64,000 nucleotides of DNA from Maledivibacter halophilus (GTDB lineage: Bacteria; Bacillota; Clostridia; Peptostreptococcales; Caminicellaceae): assembly GCF_900167445.1 (NCBI RefSeq), contig NZ_FUZT01000004.1, positions 186,001-250,000 on the forward strand, given 5' to 3'. This document shows, piece by piece, positions 7,901 through 16,356 of this stretch (its first letter is position 1; every line of letters begins with the position of its first letter). A model generated the notes under the pieces. The model was not told the origin of the DNA and searched no databases. It worked only from the letters and a program-made list of their open reading frames with translations. The position numbers and the translations under genes are program-made.

Positions 7901-10363
7901 TTATGTGATACATATTTGAATTTATATGAGTATGATAAATCCTATTACTATCTTAAAAAGATGGAATTAGAATTTAATAACTACAGTAGAAATGATGTTT
8001 ATTATTATGATTACTATATTATTCATATTGATTTTTTTACACAGATATATAATTATTCCAAAGCTGAAGAATGGCATAATAAGCTCTCTAAAGAATTAAA
8101 TGGATTGAAATTTGATTTTGATTTACAACAAAAGATTAAAGAGTTTCAAATGTATAGAATGAATTTACAATTCCACAAAACTAATTCAAAAAATATAAAT
8201 GAAATAAAACAGTTTTTATCCAGTAATATTGATAAACTTCATTCAAAGCCAGTGAGATACTTTTTGAATGATTGGATATATATATTAATAATGGAAAGTA
8301 AATATGATTTAGCAAAGTATTTTATTGAATTAGATGCCAATTTAATAAATAATTTTAATTCAGAAATATTTGATTTGAAAAGAGATTTTGTATTAGGGTT
8401 ATTTTGTGATAATAAAATCCATTATTATAAAAATCTACTAAATGATTTATCAATTAAAAAAATGTATATATATGAATGGAAAGTATATAAGATTATAGGA
8501 GACGAATACTATAAGAAAAGCGATTATTTTAATGCCTTAAGTAATTATGTAACAGCATTAGATATACTAAAAAATTTGACATATAAAATTCCTGAAGAAT
8601 TTAGAGAAGAATATATATTTAATAATAACCTCAATTACGTTCTTAAAGAAAGAATTGAAAATTTAAAGTCAAAAATTCTTTATAATAAAAACAGTAAGAC
8701 TATTCAAGAGGTTAAAGTACAAAAGATAATAGAGGTTGAAGACTTTTTCGATTTTTCAGATTTGAATAAACTCTTTAAAAATAAAGAGTTTATGAAATCA
8801 ATATATAAAGAATCAAGAGGAGGACTATCATGTCAAATTACTGAGCTTAAGGATCTTATTCAAAATTTGAAAAAAGATGAACTTTATAATATTCAATTAA
8901 TAATGAGATATTGTGCTAATCTTTCCTTAGCAGAAAGAGGATTTGTTTTCATAACCAATGAAAATAATGATATTGAAGAAGTTATTTATTTAGGAAAACA
9001 TAAAGTAACTGAAGAAATAAAAGATATATTAAGGAGTGCAAATCATAAAGATCGTGGTATAATAGTTACTAATGAGAATCAATTTAATAAAGATGATTTA
9101 AGACACAGTGAAATAAAATCTCTTATTTGTATTCCTATTAAAAAATCAGAAAAAGATAATTATTTTTATCATAATAATAACTATCGCAGAAAGCATGAAA
9201 ATAGAGTTTATTCAAAAGAAATAGTAGGGTATCTTTATTTGGATACAAAGGGTGTTTTTAATAATTTTACATATGAAACCTTTAATAAATGCTGTTTATT
9301 AGATAATCTATTATATATAATGATAGAGAATTATAATTTAAAGAAAACATCAAGCATAGATGAATTAACAAAATTGTACTTAAGAAAGCATATAGAAGAT
9401 CTATTTAAGAAAGAACTACTGTTTTCTAAAAGGAATGAATTGAATTTATCAGTTATTATGTGTGATATTGATAAATTTAAAAATGTAAATGATTTATATG
9501 GACATAGAAAAGGAGACGAAGTTTTAGAAAAGCTAGGTGTGATATTAAAGAAAAATCTAAGAAAAACAGATTTAGCAGGGCGATATGGAGGGGAAGAATT
9601 TATTATAATATTACCAGAGACTGATCCAAATGATGCATTTATAGTTTGTGAAAAATTAAGAAAAAGTATTGAAGAAGCAAAAATAATGGATAATAACATG
9701 GATTTAACATTAAGTTTTGGAATTTCTTCTTATCCAATACATGGAGCAAGTGAGGAGGAACTTATAGAAAAAGCAGACCAGGCTCTATATAAATCTAAAA
9801 AATCAGGTAGAAATAAAACAACAATATGGAATGAAAATATTGGATTTAATAAACAAAGATATGATAAATTGGTAGGAATAATAACTGGTAATATTTCTAA
9901 TGATTATCGAAATGTTAATATAATTATAGATATAATAGAACTTCTTAAGAAATCCTATCCTAAATCCGATAGAATATTTAAAGCCCTTGGCTATATGATA
10001 GAAATTTCTGAGTCAAAATATGGAGCTATTTTTGAAATTGAAGGTAAAGTAATAAAGAATATTTATGCCAGAGAAAGGACAAATAATAAATGGTTGAAGG
10101 ATTTTAAGTTTAATCCCAAAATTATTGAAGAATTTATTGGCCAAAAACAGGGAGATTTTTTTATAGACTGGAATGATATTTCTCAAATTGACACCTTTAA
10201 AGGTGTTCCAAGCTGGAATTCATATATTATTATTCCAATCATTAAGAGTAATGAGCAAAAAGGAATTCTACTTTTATCAGTGCCTATAAATGAAAAAGAA
10301 TTTGATTTCAGTAATTTTAATTTAATCAATTCCTTAAGTGGTGTAATTGCTTCAATGATGTAA
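4982..10363 (+). CDS. Giant signalling protein: kinase-like domain, P-loop ATPase, TPR-like region, GAF, GGDEF, GAF
   Basis: A 1793-residue protein with a clear GAGGAGG ribosome site. Residues 1-265 resemble a Ser/Thr kinase, with IAPEIR and SDIYSLGVVFFYLVSG, but the HRD Asp is Leu135 (YRLLNFENII) and the DFG motif reads NLV (156-158), so it is probably a pseudokinase. Residues about 290-640 form a P-loop ATPase with Walker A GEAGIGKT (309-316) and Walker B ending at D424. Residues about 680-1240 look like TPR helices. A GAF-like region (about 1300-1450) precedes a GGDEF domain with intact GGEEF (1536-1540) and an RxxD inhibitory site (RKTD) five residues before it. A second GAF-like region ends the protein. 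It probably makes cyclic di-GMP under control of the upstream modules. No membrane segment is seen; it appears to be a single gene. Confidence 0.85.
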   Translation: MKIINNKYRLLNIFKKDDYGKMYVASDLSNNNKKILFRTIETESNDKEFIDFLTNKFIYIASINHLYIQENKSFNVIDTINNKKLVDLKYFYTAEYIEGRPIDYKLLSMENALEIFIKLCYALNYLHFRGISYRLLNFENIINYGNKSNDALKIMNLVDIYQQKKNINTIVKYNNQFIAPEIRLGEKGDFTSDIYSLGVVFFYLVSGLDYKNNNFRDIFKENRVDGLDEIINRMTTFQSTSRYKSIIEVINDLKQYLSIDFYFFDKGYYERLNFNIPIINRKKEKDLVLDSIKDNCFGRTKNIFIFIHGEAGIGKTRFVKEINFQIQIKKINVCSIELSQESNQSLYVCKKILRYIVKNNIIDDDLIRKYGSELVKILPDLSVKWNVKPSETLSEEKELLRISNRVYNFIKDFTLKNPLVIIVDNIQYAYKDDLNILEYIIRNAKDTLLTIICTYTDEDSVNNGALLNEFKKEITTKFIQLSKLNFEEISLMVQNILGVAYRPLKLTTKIMEETNGNPRHVEEIMKSLFMDKKILVDNKRVWGADIDDICDLELPSSIDDARLKSLDLLDPISRRILNVISIFHSPVSVDIISKIVDIHKVTVDEILKKLVFLKIINENFQDWGYSYDYYDKQLKRNIYNNINYYDKKVYHFHASNILEDFYISEGRDYTVELIYHLTNCNELDRAVKYCIKAAEKMEELHIYNQANVFYNRAIYLLDQGKNIKILFNILMKMGLIYFRIGQLNDAFKAYSKASNIASKNQLLKELVDAQNKIANTYFYKNEYEVTRKILKDVLILSRELNYIDGELEASFVKCRLYAAEKTKINLKDILDECIDKSLRHSKYLYAGEFFNEKGKLYYDEGKMLKAKYCYEQSIFFFEKSNNSIKTTRPLNNIGVIYLKVYKKVSEARKYYFKALRLFEKYNYIIDKGIFLLNIGETFLYEDNYSDAIHYFNESINVSLDIDDKNILFALYIHLCDTYLNLYEYDKSYYYLKKMELEFNNYSRNDVYYYDYYIIHIDFFTQIYNYSKAEEWHNKLSKELNGLKFDFDLQQKIKEFQMYRMNLQFHKTNSKNINEIKQFLSSNIDKLHSKPVRYFLNDWIYILIMESKYDLAKYFIELDANLINNFNSEIFDLKRDFVLGLFCDNKIHYYKNLLNDLSIKKMYIYEWKVYKIIGDEYYKKSDYFNALSNYVTALDILKNLTYKIPEEFREEYIFNNNLNYVLKERIENLKSKILYNKNSKTIQEVKVQKIIEVEDFFDFSDLNKLFKNKEFMKSIYKESRGGLSCQITELKDLIQNLKKDELYNIQLIMRYCANLSLAERGFVFITNENNDIEEVIYLGKHKVTEEIKDILRSANHKDRGIIVTNENQFNKDDLRHSEIKSLICIPIKKSEKDNYFYHNNNYRRKHENRVYSKEIVGYLYLDTKGVFNNFTYETFNKCCLLDNLLYIMIENYNLKKTSSIDELTKLYLRKHIEDLFKKELLFSKRNELNLSVIMCDIDKFKNVNDLYGHRKGDEVLEKLGVILKKNLRKTDLAGRYGGEEFIIILPETDPNDAFIVCEKLRKSIEEAKIMDNNMDLTLSFGISSYPIHGASEEELIEKADQALYKSKKSGRNKTTIWNENIGFNKQRYDKLVGIITGNISNDYRNVNIIIDIIELLKKSYPKSDRIFKALGYMIEISESKYGAIFEIEGKVIKNIYARERTNNKWLKDFKFNPKIIEEFIGQKQGDFFIDWNDISQIDTFKGVPSWNSYIIIPIIKSNEQKGILLLSVPINEKEFDFSNFNLINSLSGVIASMM

Positions 10364-10395
10364 TAAATATACAATTTATGAAGAGGTGAAAAATT

Positions 10396-11403
10396 ATGGC
10401 AGTTACTATTAAAGATGTTGCAAAAAAAGCAAATGTATCTATTTCTACAGTTTCTAGAGTGATTAATGATTCAAAACCCGTTAGTGATGAAATCAAACAC
10501 AGAGTTTTAAAGGTTATAGAAGAAACAGGTTATACACCAAATCCTGTTGCTAGAAGTCTTGTAATGAAAAAAAGTCAGCTTATTGGGGTTGTTGTACCTA
10601 GTATATCCAATTTTTTTATAGGAGAAGTTTTAAATGGTATAGAAGAGATTGGAAAAATGTATAATTATGATATATTGCTTTGTAATACCTATGGGGAGCT
10701 TAATCAAGAATTGAGGTATCTTAACTTGTTAAAATCAAAACAAGTTGAAGGCATAATTTTTATGACATGGGAGCTTAAAGAAGAGCATAAAGAATTTTTT
10801 AATAAAGAAGACATTCCTATTGTTATGATTAATAGAGATACTTCAGAGTTTAATATTACTTCAGTTTCAATAGACCATCAAAAGGCGGCCTATGAAATGA
10901 CAAAATATCTTATAGATAAAGGACATAAAAAAATAGCCTTAATTAGAGGCAGGATAGAAAATTATGTTTTTGGCATTGACCAATATAAGGGATATGCAAA
11001 GGCTATGGAAGAAAATAATTTGGAAATTGACCAGAGGTTAATAAAAAATTGTGAATTTAAATTAGAGTTAGCTTATGAAGCTGTACAGGAAATGATTGAA
11101 GATGACATATTGCCAACAGCGATATTTGCAACAGCAGATTCTATGGCTTTTGGAGCTATTAATTCCTTAATTGATAGTGGTTATAAAGTACCTGAGGATG
11201 TTTCAGTAGTAGGTTTTCATGATATAAAGCTTGCTTCAATATATAGGCCTAAATTAACTACAATAAGACAACCTCTGTATGATATTGGGGCAGTGTCTAT
11301 AAGAGCTATAGTAAAAAAAATAAAGGGAGAAGAAATTGAAGAAAATATTTTTGTTCTTCCCCATGAATTAATTGAAAGAGATAGCTGCAAAAGCATAAAG
11401 TAA
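10396..11403 (+). CDS. LacI-family transcriptional regulator (CcpA-like)
   Basis: A 335-residue protein of standard LacI/CcpA length. The N-terminal helix-turn-helix is textbook (TIKDVAKKANVSISTVSRVI) with the hinge helix NPVARSLVMKKS; the rest is a periplasmic-binding-protein-like effector domain (IGVVVPSISNFFIGEVLNGI, ADSMAFGAINSL, SVVGFHDIKLASIYRPKLTT). The start ATG follows AAGAGGTGAA at a good distance. It lies 32 bases after the giant signalling gene and may share its transcript. CcpA is the master carbon-catabolite regulator, and this protein could be CcpA or a pathway-specific repressor. No sugar operon is adjacent, which mildly favours a global role, but the HPr contact residues cannot be verified by eye. 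Confidence 0.85.
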   Translation: MAVTIKDVAKKANVSISTVSRVINDSKPVSDEIKHRVLKVIEETGYTPNPVARSLVMKKSQLIGVVVPSISNFFIGEVLNGIEEIGKMYNYDILLCNTYGELNQELRYLNLLKSKQVEGIIFMTWELKEEHKEFFNKEDIPIVMINRDTSEFNITSVSIDHQKAAYEMTKYLIDKGHKKIALIRGRIENYVFGIDQYKGYAKAMEENNLEIDQRLIKNCEFKLELAYEAVQEMIEDDILPTAIFATADSMAFGAINSLIDSGYKVPEDVSVVGFHDIKLASIYRPKLTTIRQPLYDIGAVSIRAIVKKIKGEEIEENIFVLPHELIERDSCKSIK

Positions 11404-11505
11404 ACTTATCTATAGAGAATATTTTCTCTCCTTCTGACTAATAATAAATTTAGGTTTAAGAATAAAATTTGTTTTTGCATATACCTTAGTCCAGGAGGTG
11501 AAATT

Positions 11506-11751
11506 TTGAAAAGAATAGCTATAGAGAAGTCTTTAAGTAATGTTAGATCCTATTTAGAGGAACAAGGATATTCAGTTGAAAATTTAGAGAATAACAAAGA
11601 AAAAATTAGTTCCTTTGATGCAATTGTAGTATCTGGTCAAAATAGTAATTTTTTAGGAATGCACGATACTTCTACAAAAGGAACTGTGATATATGCAAAA
11701 GGATTATCACCAGAGGATATACATGGACAAATTCAAAATCGAATGAAATGA
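11506..11751 (+). CDS. YkuS-like protein (UPF0180)
   Basis: An 81-residue protein starting at TTG 11506, eight bases after a strong AGGAGGTG. The pattern IAIEKSLSNVRSYLEEQGYS, then DAIVVSGQNSNFLGMHD and KGTVIYAKGLSPEDI, matches the small UPF0180/YkuS family found in Firmicutes. The family has no established function; its fold resembles a response-regulator-like alpha/beta unit. The gene has its own terminator. Confidence 0.8.
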   Translation: MKRIAIEKSLSNVRSYLEEQGYSVENLENNKEKISSFDAIVVSGQNSNFLGMHDTSTKGTVIYAKGLSPEDIHGQIQNRMK

Positions 11752-11754
11752 ATA

Positions 11755-11780
11755 AGGCCTCCTTTTGGAGGTCTGTATTT
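11755..11780 (+). terminator. Rho-independent terminator
   Basis: AGGCCTCC TTTT GGAGGTCT hairpin (11755-11774), one G-T pair, followed by a broken T-run (GTATTTCTTTG). Confidence 0.65.
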
Positions 11781-11929
11781 CTTTGAGAACAGAAATCTTT
11801 AGTCAGTTTTAAGTTAAGTTTCAAGTTCTGGGAATTCATGTGATTTTTAAGATATTTTTGTATATGTAAATATACTTTGGTGTTATATAGTGAAACAATC
11901 TTAGAACTTTAAAATGAACGGGGGATTAA

Positions 11930-13813
11930 ATGATTATAAATGACTATTTACCTATAAGTAAAGAAGATATGAAGAAAAGGCAATGGGATGAACTGGATTT
12001 CATATTGGTAATGGGAGATGCCTATGTGGATCATCCAAGCTTTGGAGGAGCAATAATATCAAGAACTTTAGAAAGTCTGGGGTTTAAAGTGGGTGTTATA
12101 GCACAACCTAATTGGAAAAATTTAAATGATATAAGGAAACTAGGGCAGCCTAGACTGGCATTTTTAGTTACTGCTGGAAATCTGGATTCTATGGTCAATC
12201 ATTATACAGTAAGCAAAAGACCAAGAGATAAAGATTCCTTTTCACCTGGAGGAAAAACTGGACTTAGGCCTGACAGGGCAACCATAGTATATTGTAATTT
12301 GATTAGACAGGCTTATAAAAAAACACCAATTATTCTTGGAGGGGTAGAAGCTAGCCTCAGAAGATTTGCTCACTATGATTATTGGAGTGATAAAGTTAGA
12401 AGATCTATATTAATTGATAGCAATGCGGATTTATTAGTTTATGGGATGGGTGAAGGACAAATAACTGAAATTGCCAATAATCTAAATAATGGACTTGATA
12501 TTCAATATATTAGACATATACCGGGGACCTGCTTCATAGTAGAAGAATTAGAAGAGTTATATGATTATAAAGCTATACCGTCTTTTGAAGAGGTAGAGTA
12601 TAATAGAAAGGATTTTGCGAAGGCTTTTAAAATTCAGTATGAGGAACAAGACCCTGTTACAGGTAAAATGCTGGTACAAAAGCATAAGAACAGGTTCTTG
12701 GTACAAAATCCGCCAGCAATGCCGTTATCGAGGGTACAGTTAGATAGAGTTTATTCATTGCCTTATCAAAGAAATTATCATTCCTCCTATGAAAAATATG
12801 GTGGAGTTCCTGCTATTTCAGAAGTAAAGCATAGTATAATCAGTGAAAGAGGATGTTTTGGAAACTGTTCATTTTGTTCATTGGCATTTCATCAAGGAAG
12901 AATAGTAAGAAGCAGAAGTCATGAATCTATAATTAACGAAGCAAGAAAAATAACTGAAGACAAGGATTTCAAAGGATATATAAATGATGTTGGAGGCCCA
13001 ACAGCAAATTTTAGACATGCAGCATGTGAAAAACAATATACAAAAGGATTGTGCAAAGACAAACAGTGTCTATTTCCAAACCCATGTAAAAATCTTAAGG
13101 TTGATCATAAAGATTATTTAGAGCTTTTAAGAAAACTTAGGAAACTCCCCGATGTAAAGAAGGTTTTCATAAGATCTGGACTTAGATATGATTATATTAT
13201 GGCCGATAAAAATGAAGAGTTCTTTAAAGAGCTTTGTAAGCACCATGTTAGTGGGCAGTTAAAGGTGGCTCCAGAGCATATTTCAAATGAAGTTTTAAAG
13301 TTAATGGGAAAACCTAAAAGAAAGGTGTATGAAGAATTTGTAAGTAAATTTGAAAAAATTAATAAAGAATTAAATAAAGAACAATATATTATACCCTATC
13401 TTATGTCAAGTCATCCTGGAAGCACTTTAAAATCAGCTATAGAATTAGCTGAGTATTTGAGAAGTGTAAATCACTATCCAGAGCAGGTACAAGATTTTTA
13501 TCCTACACCGGGAACCTTATCTACATGTATGTATTATACTACATTAGATCCAAGAACAATGAAACCAGTGTATATTCCTAAAAGCAAACTTGAAAAAGCA
13601 ATGCAAAGAGCATTACTTCAGTATAAAAATCCCAGAAATTATGATTTAGTAAAAAGAGCTTTAATTCTTGAAGGAAGGGAAGACTTAATAGGTTATGGTC
13701 CTAAATGTTTAATAAGACCTGACAATAGGCAAAATAAGAAAAATAAACAAAATAGAAGTATAAGGAATAAAAGAAAAGTATCTAAGAAAAATAAAGTATT
13801 CAAGAAAAAATAA
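11930..13813 (+). CDS. YgiQ-family radical SAM protein
   Basis: A 627-residue protein. The radical SAM cluster motif is CFGNCSFC (CxxxCxxC) in [21 protein letters not shown]-terminal residues FLPIS-like [20 protein letters not shown] and [13 protein letters not shown], then [22 protein letters not shown], are characteristic of the YgiQ family (UPF0313). A second Cys group ([22 protein letters not shown]) and a basic, asparagine/lysine-rich tail (about 600-627) are also present. Length is usual. The substrate of YgiQ proteins is not established. Start ATG follows a GGGGG ribosome site. Monocistronic, with a terminator right after the stop. Confidence 0.92.
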   Translation: MIINDYLPISKEDMKKRQWDELDFILVMGDAYVDHPSFGGAIISRTLESLGFKVGVIAQPNWKNLNDIRKLGQPRLAFLVTAGNLDSMVNHYTVSKRPRDKDSFSPGGKTGLRPDRATIVYCNLIRQAYKKTPIILGGVEASLRRFAHYDYWSDKVRRSILIDSNADLLVYGMGEGQITEIANNLNNGLDIQYIRHIPGTCFIVEELEELYDYKAIPSFEEVEYNRKDFAKAFKIQYEEQDPVTGKMLVQKHKNRFLVQNPPAMPLSRVQLDRVYSLPYQRNYHSSYEKYGGVPAISEVKHSIISERGCFGNCSFCSLAFHQGRIVRSRSHESIINEARKITEDKDFKGYINDVGGPTANFRHAACEKQYTKGLCKDKQCLFPNPCKNLKVDHKDYLELLRKLRKLPDVKKVFIRSGLRYDYIMADKNEEFFKELCKHHVSGQLKVAPEHISNEVLKLMGKPKRKVYEEFVSKFEKINKELNKEQYIIPYLMSSHPGSTLKSAIELAEYLRSVNHYPEQVQDFYPTPGTLSTCMYYTTLDPRTMKPVYIPKSKLEKAMQRALLQYKNPRNYDLVKRALILEGREDLIGYGPKCLIRPDNRQNKKNKQNRSIRNKRKVSKKNKVFKKK

Positions 13814-13815
13814 AT

Positions 13816-13840
13816 AAAGACACTATATGTGTCTTTTATA
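13816..13840 (+). terminator. Rho-independent terminator
   Basis: AAAGACAC / GTGTCTTT perfect 8-bp stem with a 5-base loop (13816-13836), followed by TATAGATTT. Confidence 0.75.
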
Positions 13841-13877
13841 GATTTATTCTCTTGTAGTTTGCTTTACTAAAAATATA

Positions 13878-13906
13878 TTGTATACATAATCATATTATGT
13901 TATAAT
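13878..13906 (+). promoter_or_regulatory. Sigma-A-type promoter for the ACT-hom operon
   Basis: TTGTAT (13878-13883), 17-base spacer, perfect TATAAT (13901-13906), 61 bases before the start of the ACT-domain gene. Confidence 0.7.
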
Positions 13907-13966
13907 AATGGCTAAGTCCACAATATAAAAACAAATGTATTTGGTATGAACACATGGAGGGTTTAT

Positions 13967-14404
13967 ATGAAAAGTAAATATATAGTAATTGATAATGAAA
14001 TATTACCTGATGTATTTGAAAAAGTTTTAAGGGCAAAGGATCTGATAAGGAGGGGGAAAGTAAAAGGAATAACCGATGCTGTTAAAAATGTAGAAATAAG
14101 TAGAAGTACATTTTACAAATATAAAGATTATGTATTTCCCTTATCAGAAGGAAACTTAGGGAAAATGGTAACAATTTCTCTTCTTCTGGAACATGAAACA
14201 GGTGTATTATCAGATATTATAAATGGAATTGCTAAAAAGAATGGAAATATATTAACTATAAATCAAAATATACCAATAAATAATATAGCTAATGTGACCA
14301 TAACCTTTGATATTTCAAATTTATCCATTGATTTTGAAGTTTTGATGGATAGACTAAGAAATTCAAGTGGAGTGAATATGTTAAATATAATAGCTATGAG
14401 TTAG
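13967..14404 (+). CDS. ACT-domain regulatory protein (PheB / UPF0735 type)
   Basis: A 145-residue protein. An N-terminal helical, HTH-like region (SKYIVIDNEILPDVFEKVLR, ISRSTFYKYKDYVFP) precedes a C-terminal ACT domain (VTISLLLEHETGVLSDIING), the layout of the UPF0735/PheB family. I chose ATG 13967 because GGAGGG stands eight bases before it; an in-frame ATG at 13946 lacks a ribosome site. The gene is 17 bases upstream of homoserine dehydrogenase and shares its promoter. ACT domains bind amino acids, so it may sense an aspartate-family amino acid, as its neighbour suggests; this is inference. Confidence 0.88.
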   Translation: MKSKYIVIDNEILPDVFEKVLRAKDLIRRGKVKGITDAVKNVEISRSTFYKYKDYVFPLSEGNLGKMVTISLLLEHETGVLSDIINGIAKKNGNILTINQNIPINNIANVTITFDISNLSIDFEVLMDRLRNSSGVNMLNIIAMS

Positions 14405-14421
14405 GAGGATAATAGACAAAT

Positions 14422-15702
14422 ATGAAGATAGGGATTTTAGGAATGGGAACAGTAGGAGCTGGAGTATATAAGATTATACAAGAGAATAAGAAGGAGATTA
14501 ATAAATATTTAGATAATGATATTGAAATTCAAAGGATTCTAGTAAGAGCAATAAATAAAGATAGAGCTATCTTTATTCCTAGTGAGCTATTAACAGATAA
14601 TTATGATGATATATTAAATGATGAAAGCATTAAAATTGTTGTGGAATTAATGGGAGGCATTCATCCGGCTTTTGATTATATTAAGCAAGCTATTATGAAG
14701 GGAAAACATATAGTAACAGCCAATAAAGCATTAATGGCTACCCACGGTAAAGAACTTGAAGACTTAGCTAAACAAAAGGGAGTATTTATAAAATATGAGG
14801 CTAGTGTAGGTGGGGGTATACCAATTATTAATACATTGATGGATAGCCTTGCAGCAAACAAGATTGAAGAAATTATCGGAATAATAAATGGGACGACAAA
14901 CTATATTTTAACTCAAATGACCAATTATAATATGAGCTTTGATGAGGCACTTAAATTGGCTCAGGATAATGGATATGCAGAAGCAGATCCTACATCGGAT
15001 ATTGAAGGTGAAGATGCAGCATTTAAGATTTCTATTTTAACATCAATTGCCTATGGAATAAGTGTACAACCTAATATTATAGAAAGAGAAGGAATAACAA
15101 AAATAGATAAAAATGATATCAAATATGCTTCAAAATTAGGATATAAGATAAAACTATTGGCTGCTACTAAACGCTTTAATGATTCAGTTGGAATATATGT
15201 CTATCCTTCATTAGTACCTAATGAACATCCGCTGGCAGCTATAAATAATGAGTTTAATGCTTTGTTTGTTAGAGGAAATGCAGTTGGAGAGGTTTTATTG
15301 TATGGAAAAGGAGCAGGATCTCTGCCAACTGGAAGTGCAGTTTTATCTGATATTATGTCAGTAACAAAATCAATTAATAATAATATAAGAAATAGCAAGA
15401 AAAGTGATAGATTAGATAATAATATGGAAGTAAGGGGCATTGGCAAAAGTCAATATTATATTCGATTACAAGTGATAGATAAGCCAGGTGTATTGGGCAA
15501 GATAGCTATGACCTTTGGAGAATATGGAATTAGCTTAGATTCAGTGGTGCAAAATGGTAGAGATGAAAAAAGTGTTCCCCTTGTTTTTATTACCCATGAT
15601 ATTGAAAAGGAAGTGCTAGATAATACTTTGAAGGTAGTTAGTTCATATGAATTTGTGGAAAAAGTTGCAAGCATTTTGAAGGTGGAAAGTATAGAAAAAT
15701 AG
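14422..15702 (+). CDS. hom: Homoserine dehydrogenase
   Basis: A 426-residue NAD(P)-dependent oxidoreductase converting aspartate semialdehyde to homoserine, the branch to threonine and methionine. The N-terminal Rossmann motif is GILGMGTVGAGVYK; VTANKALMATHG and the catalytic-region segment GGGIPIINTL, then GIINGTTNYILTQM and EADPTSDIEGEDAAFKISIL, are family signatures. A C-terminal ACT domain (YYIRLQVIDKPGVLGKIAMT) suggests feedback control by an amino acid. Length is normal for the long Gram-positive form. Translation is probably coupled to the ACT-domain gene, with AGGAGG at 14403-14408. Confidence 0.95.
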   Translation: MKIGILGMGTVGAGVYKIIQENKKEINKYLDNDIEIQRILVRAINKDRAIFIPSELLTDNYDDILNDESIKIVVELMGGIHPAFDYIKQAIMKGKHIVTANKALMATHGKELEDLAKQKGVFIKYEASVGGGIPIINTLMDSLAANKIEEIIGIINGTTNYILTQMTNYNMSFDEALKLAQDNGYAEADPTSDIEGEDAAFKISILTSIAYGISVQPNIIEREGITKIDKNDIKYASKLGYKIKLLAATKRFNDSVGIYVYPSLVPNEHPLAAINNEFNALFVRGNAVGEVLLYGKGAGSLPTGSAVLSDIMSVTKSINNNIRNSKKSDRLDNNMEVRGIGKSQYYIRLQVIDKPGVLGKIAMTFGEYGISLDSVVQNGRDEKSVPLVFITHDIEKEVLDNTLKVVSSYEFVEKVASILKVESIEK

Positions 15703-15753
15703 AAGCGTATGAATATATAAACAAATTTTTACATAAAAATAAACCTTAAAGTG

Positions 15754-15782
15754 TTGATTTTTATGTTCATAGCTATTATAAT
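15754..15782 (+). promoter_or_regulatory. Promoter for the T-box-serA transcript
   Basis: TTGATT (15754-15759), 17-base spacer, TATAAT (15777-15782). It lies about 90 bases before the T-box structure, but a 15-bp hairpin intervenes, so another start site nearer the T-box is possible. Confidence 0.55.
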
Positions 15783-15806
15783 AATATGAAAATTAAAAAT
15801 ATAATA

Positions 15807-15842
15807 ATAAACAATTCTAAATCTTAGTTTAGAATTGTTTAT
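15807..15842. terminator. 15-bp perfect hairpin after hom
   Basis: Bases 15807-15821 and 15828-15842 are exact reverse complements with a 6-base loop. The following sequence is ATATAATT, not a clean T-run. It may terminate hom transcripts, or be part of the leader if the promoter at 15754 is used. Confidence 0.5.
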
Positions 15843-15872
15843 ATATAATTGCTTTGAAGGGTAGTAGTAAAT

Positions 15873-16155
15873 AAATTCGAGCTGAGAAATATAAGAAAGT
15901 TTTGTTGTAATAACAGTTTATTTTCTATATTTCGTTCAGAGAGTCGATGGTTGGTGAAAATCGATAGTGAGAATTATTGAATCCGACCCTAAGCTGTATA
16001 GGGGTAAAAAACCTATACCGGGTTATTACCGTTAAATAATTCAAGACTGCATATAATTGTTTTATATTCTATATTATATGTAGTAAAATAAGGTGGCACC
16101 ACGTAGATTTTAATCTTCGTCCTTGACTATAAGTCAAGAACGGAGATTTTTATTT
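15873..16155 (+). promoter_or_regulatory. T-box riboswitch controlling serA
   Basis: The leader has the T-box hallmarks in order: the stem-I base (AGCTGAG near 15880 pairing with CTAAGCT near 15989), AGAGAG with an apical GGTTGGTGAAAA (15938-15960), an AGTGAGAA stretch and GAA before the specifier region (15979-15987), the conserved AAGGTGGCACCACG (16090-16103), and the terminator CGTCCTTGACT / AGTCAAGAACG (16118-16142) with GATTTTTATTTTT after it. Uncharged tRNA would stabilise the antiterminator made with the CGTCC strand. The specifier codon is ambiguous: TCC (Ser, 15982-15984) directly follows GAA, while GAC (Asp, 15985-15987) is next. Serine fits the downstream serA. Confidence 0.92.
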
Positions 16156-16160
16156 TTAAT

Positions 16161-16283
16161 AATTGAGGAAATTGCATAATTACCTTTTGCAAAAACTACC
16201 TAATATATCTAGTTTTTAAATTTCTAAAGGACTACTATATAAATTATGCAATTGTTCCAAATTTAAATTATGCAATTATTTCA
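16161..16283. repeat. Family-1 inverted-repeat element, copy C (inverted)
   Basis: Left end AATTGAGGAAATTGCATAAT (16161-16180); the right side carries two ATTATGCAATT motifs (near 16242 and 16265). Its reverse complement matches copies E and F along most of the length, including the internal GTAGTTTTTGCAAAAGGTAA segment. It lies between the T-box terminator and serA. Confidence 0.8.
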
Positions 16284-16356
16284 ATCAATACCATATATAT
16301 TTTATATTTTGCGTTTATAAAAAAGTATTTAAACTAATAAAAGGGAGAGTGGCAAC

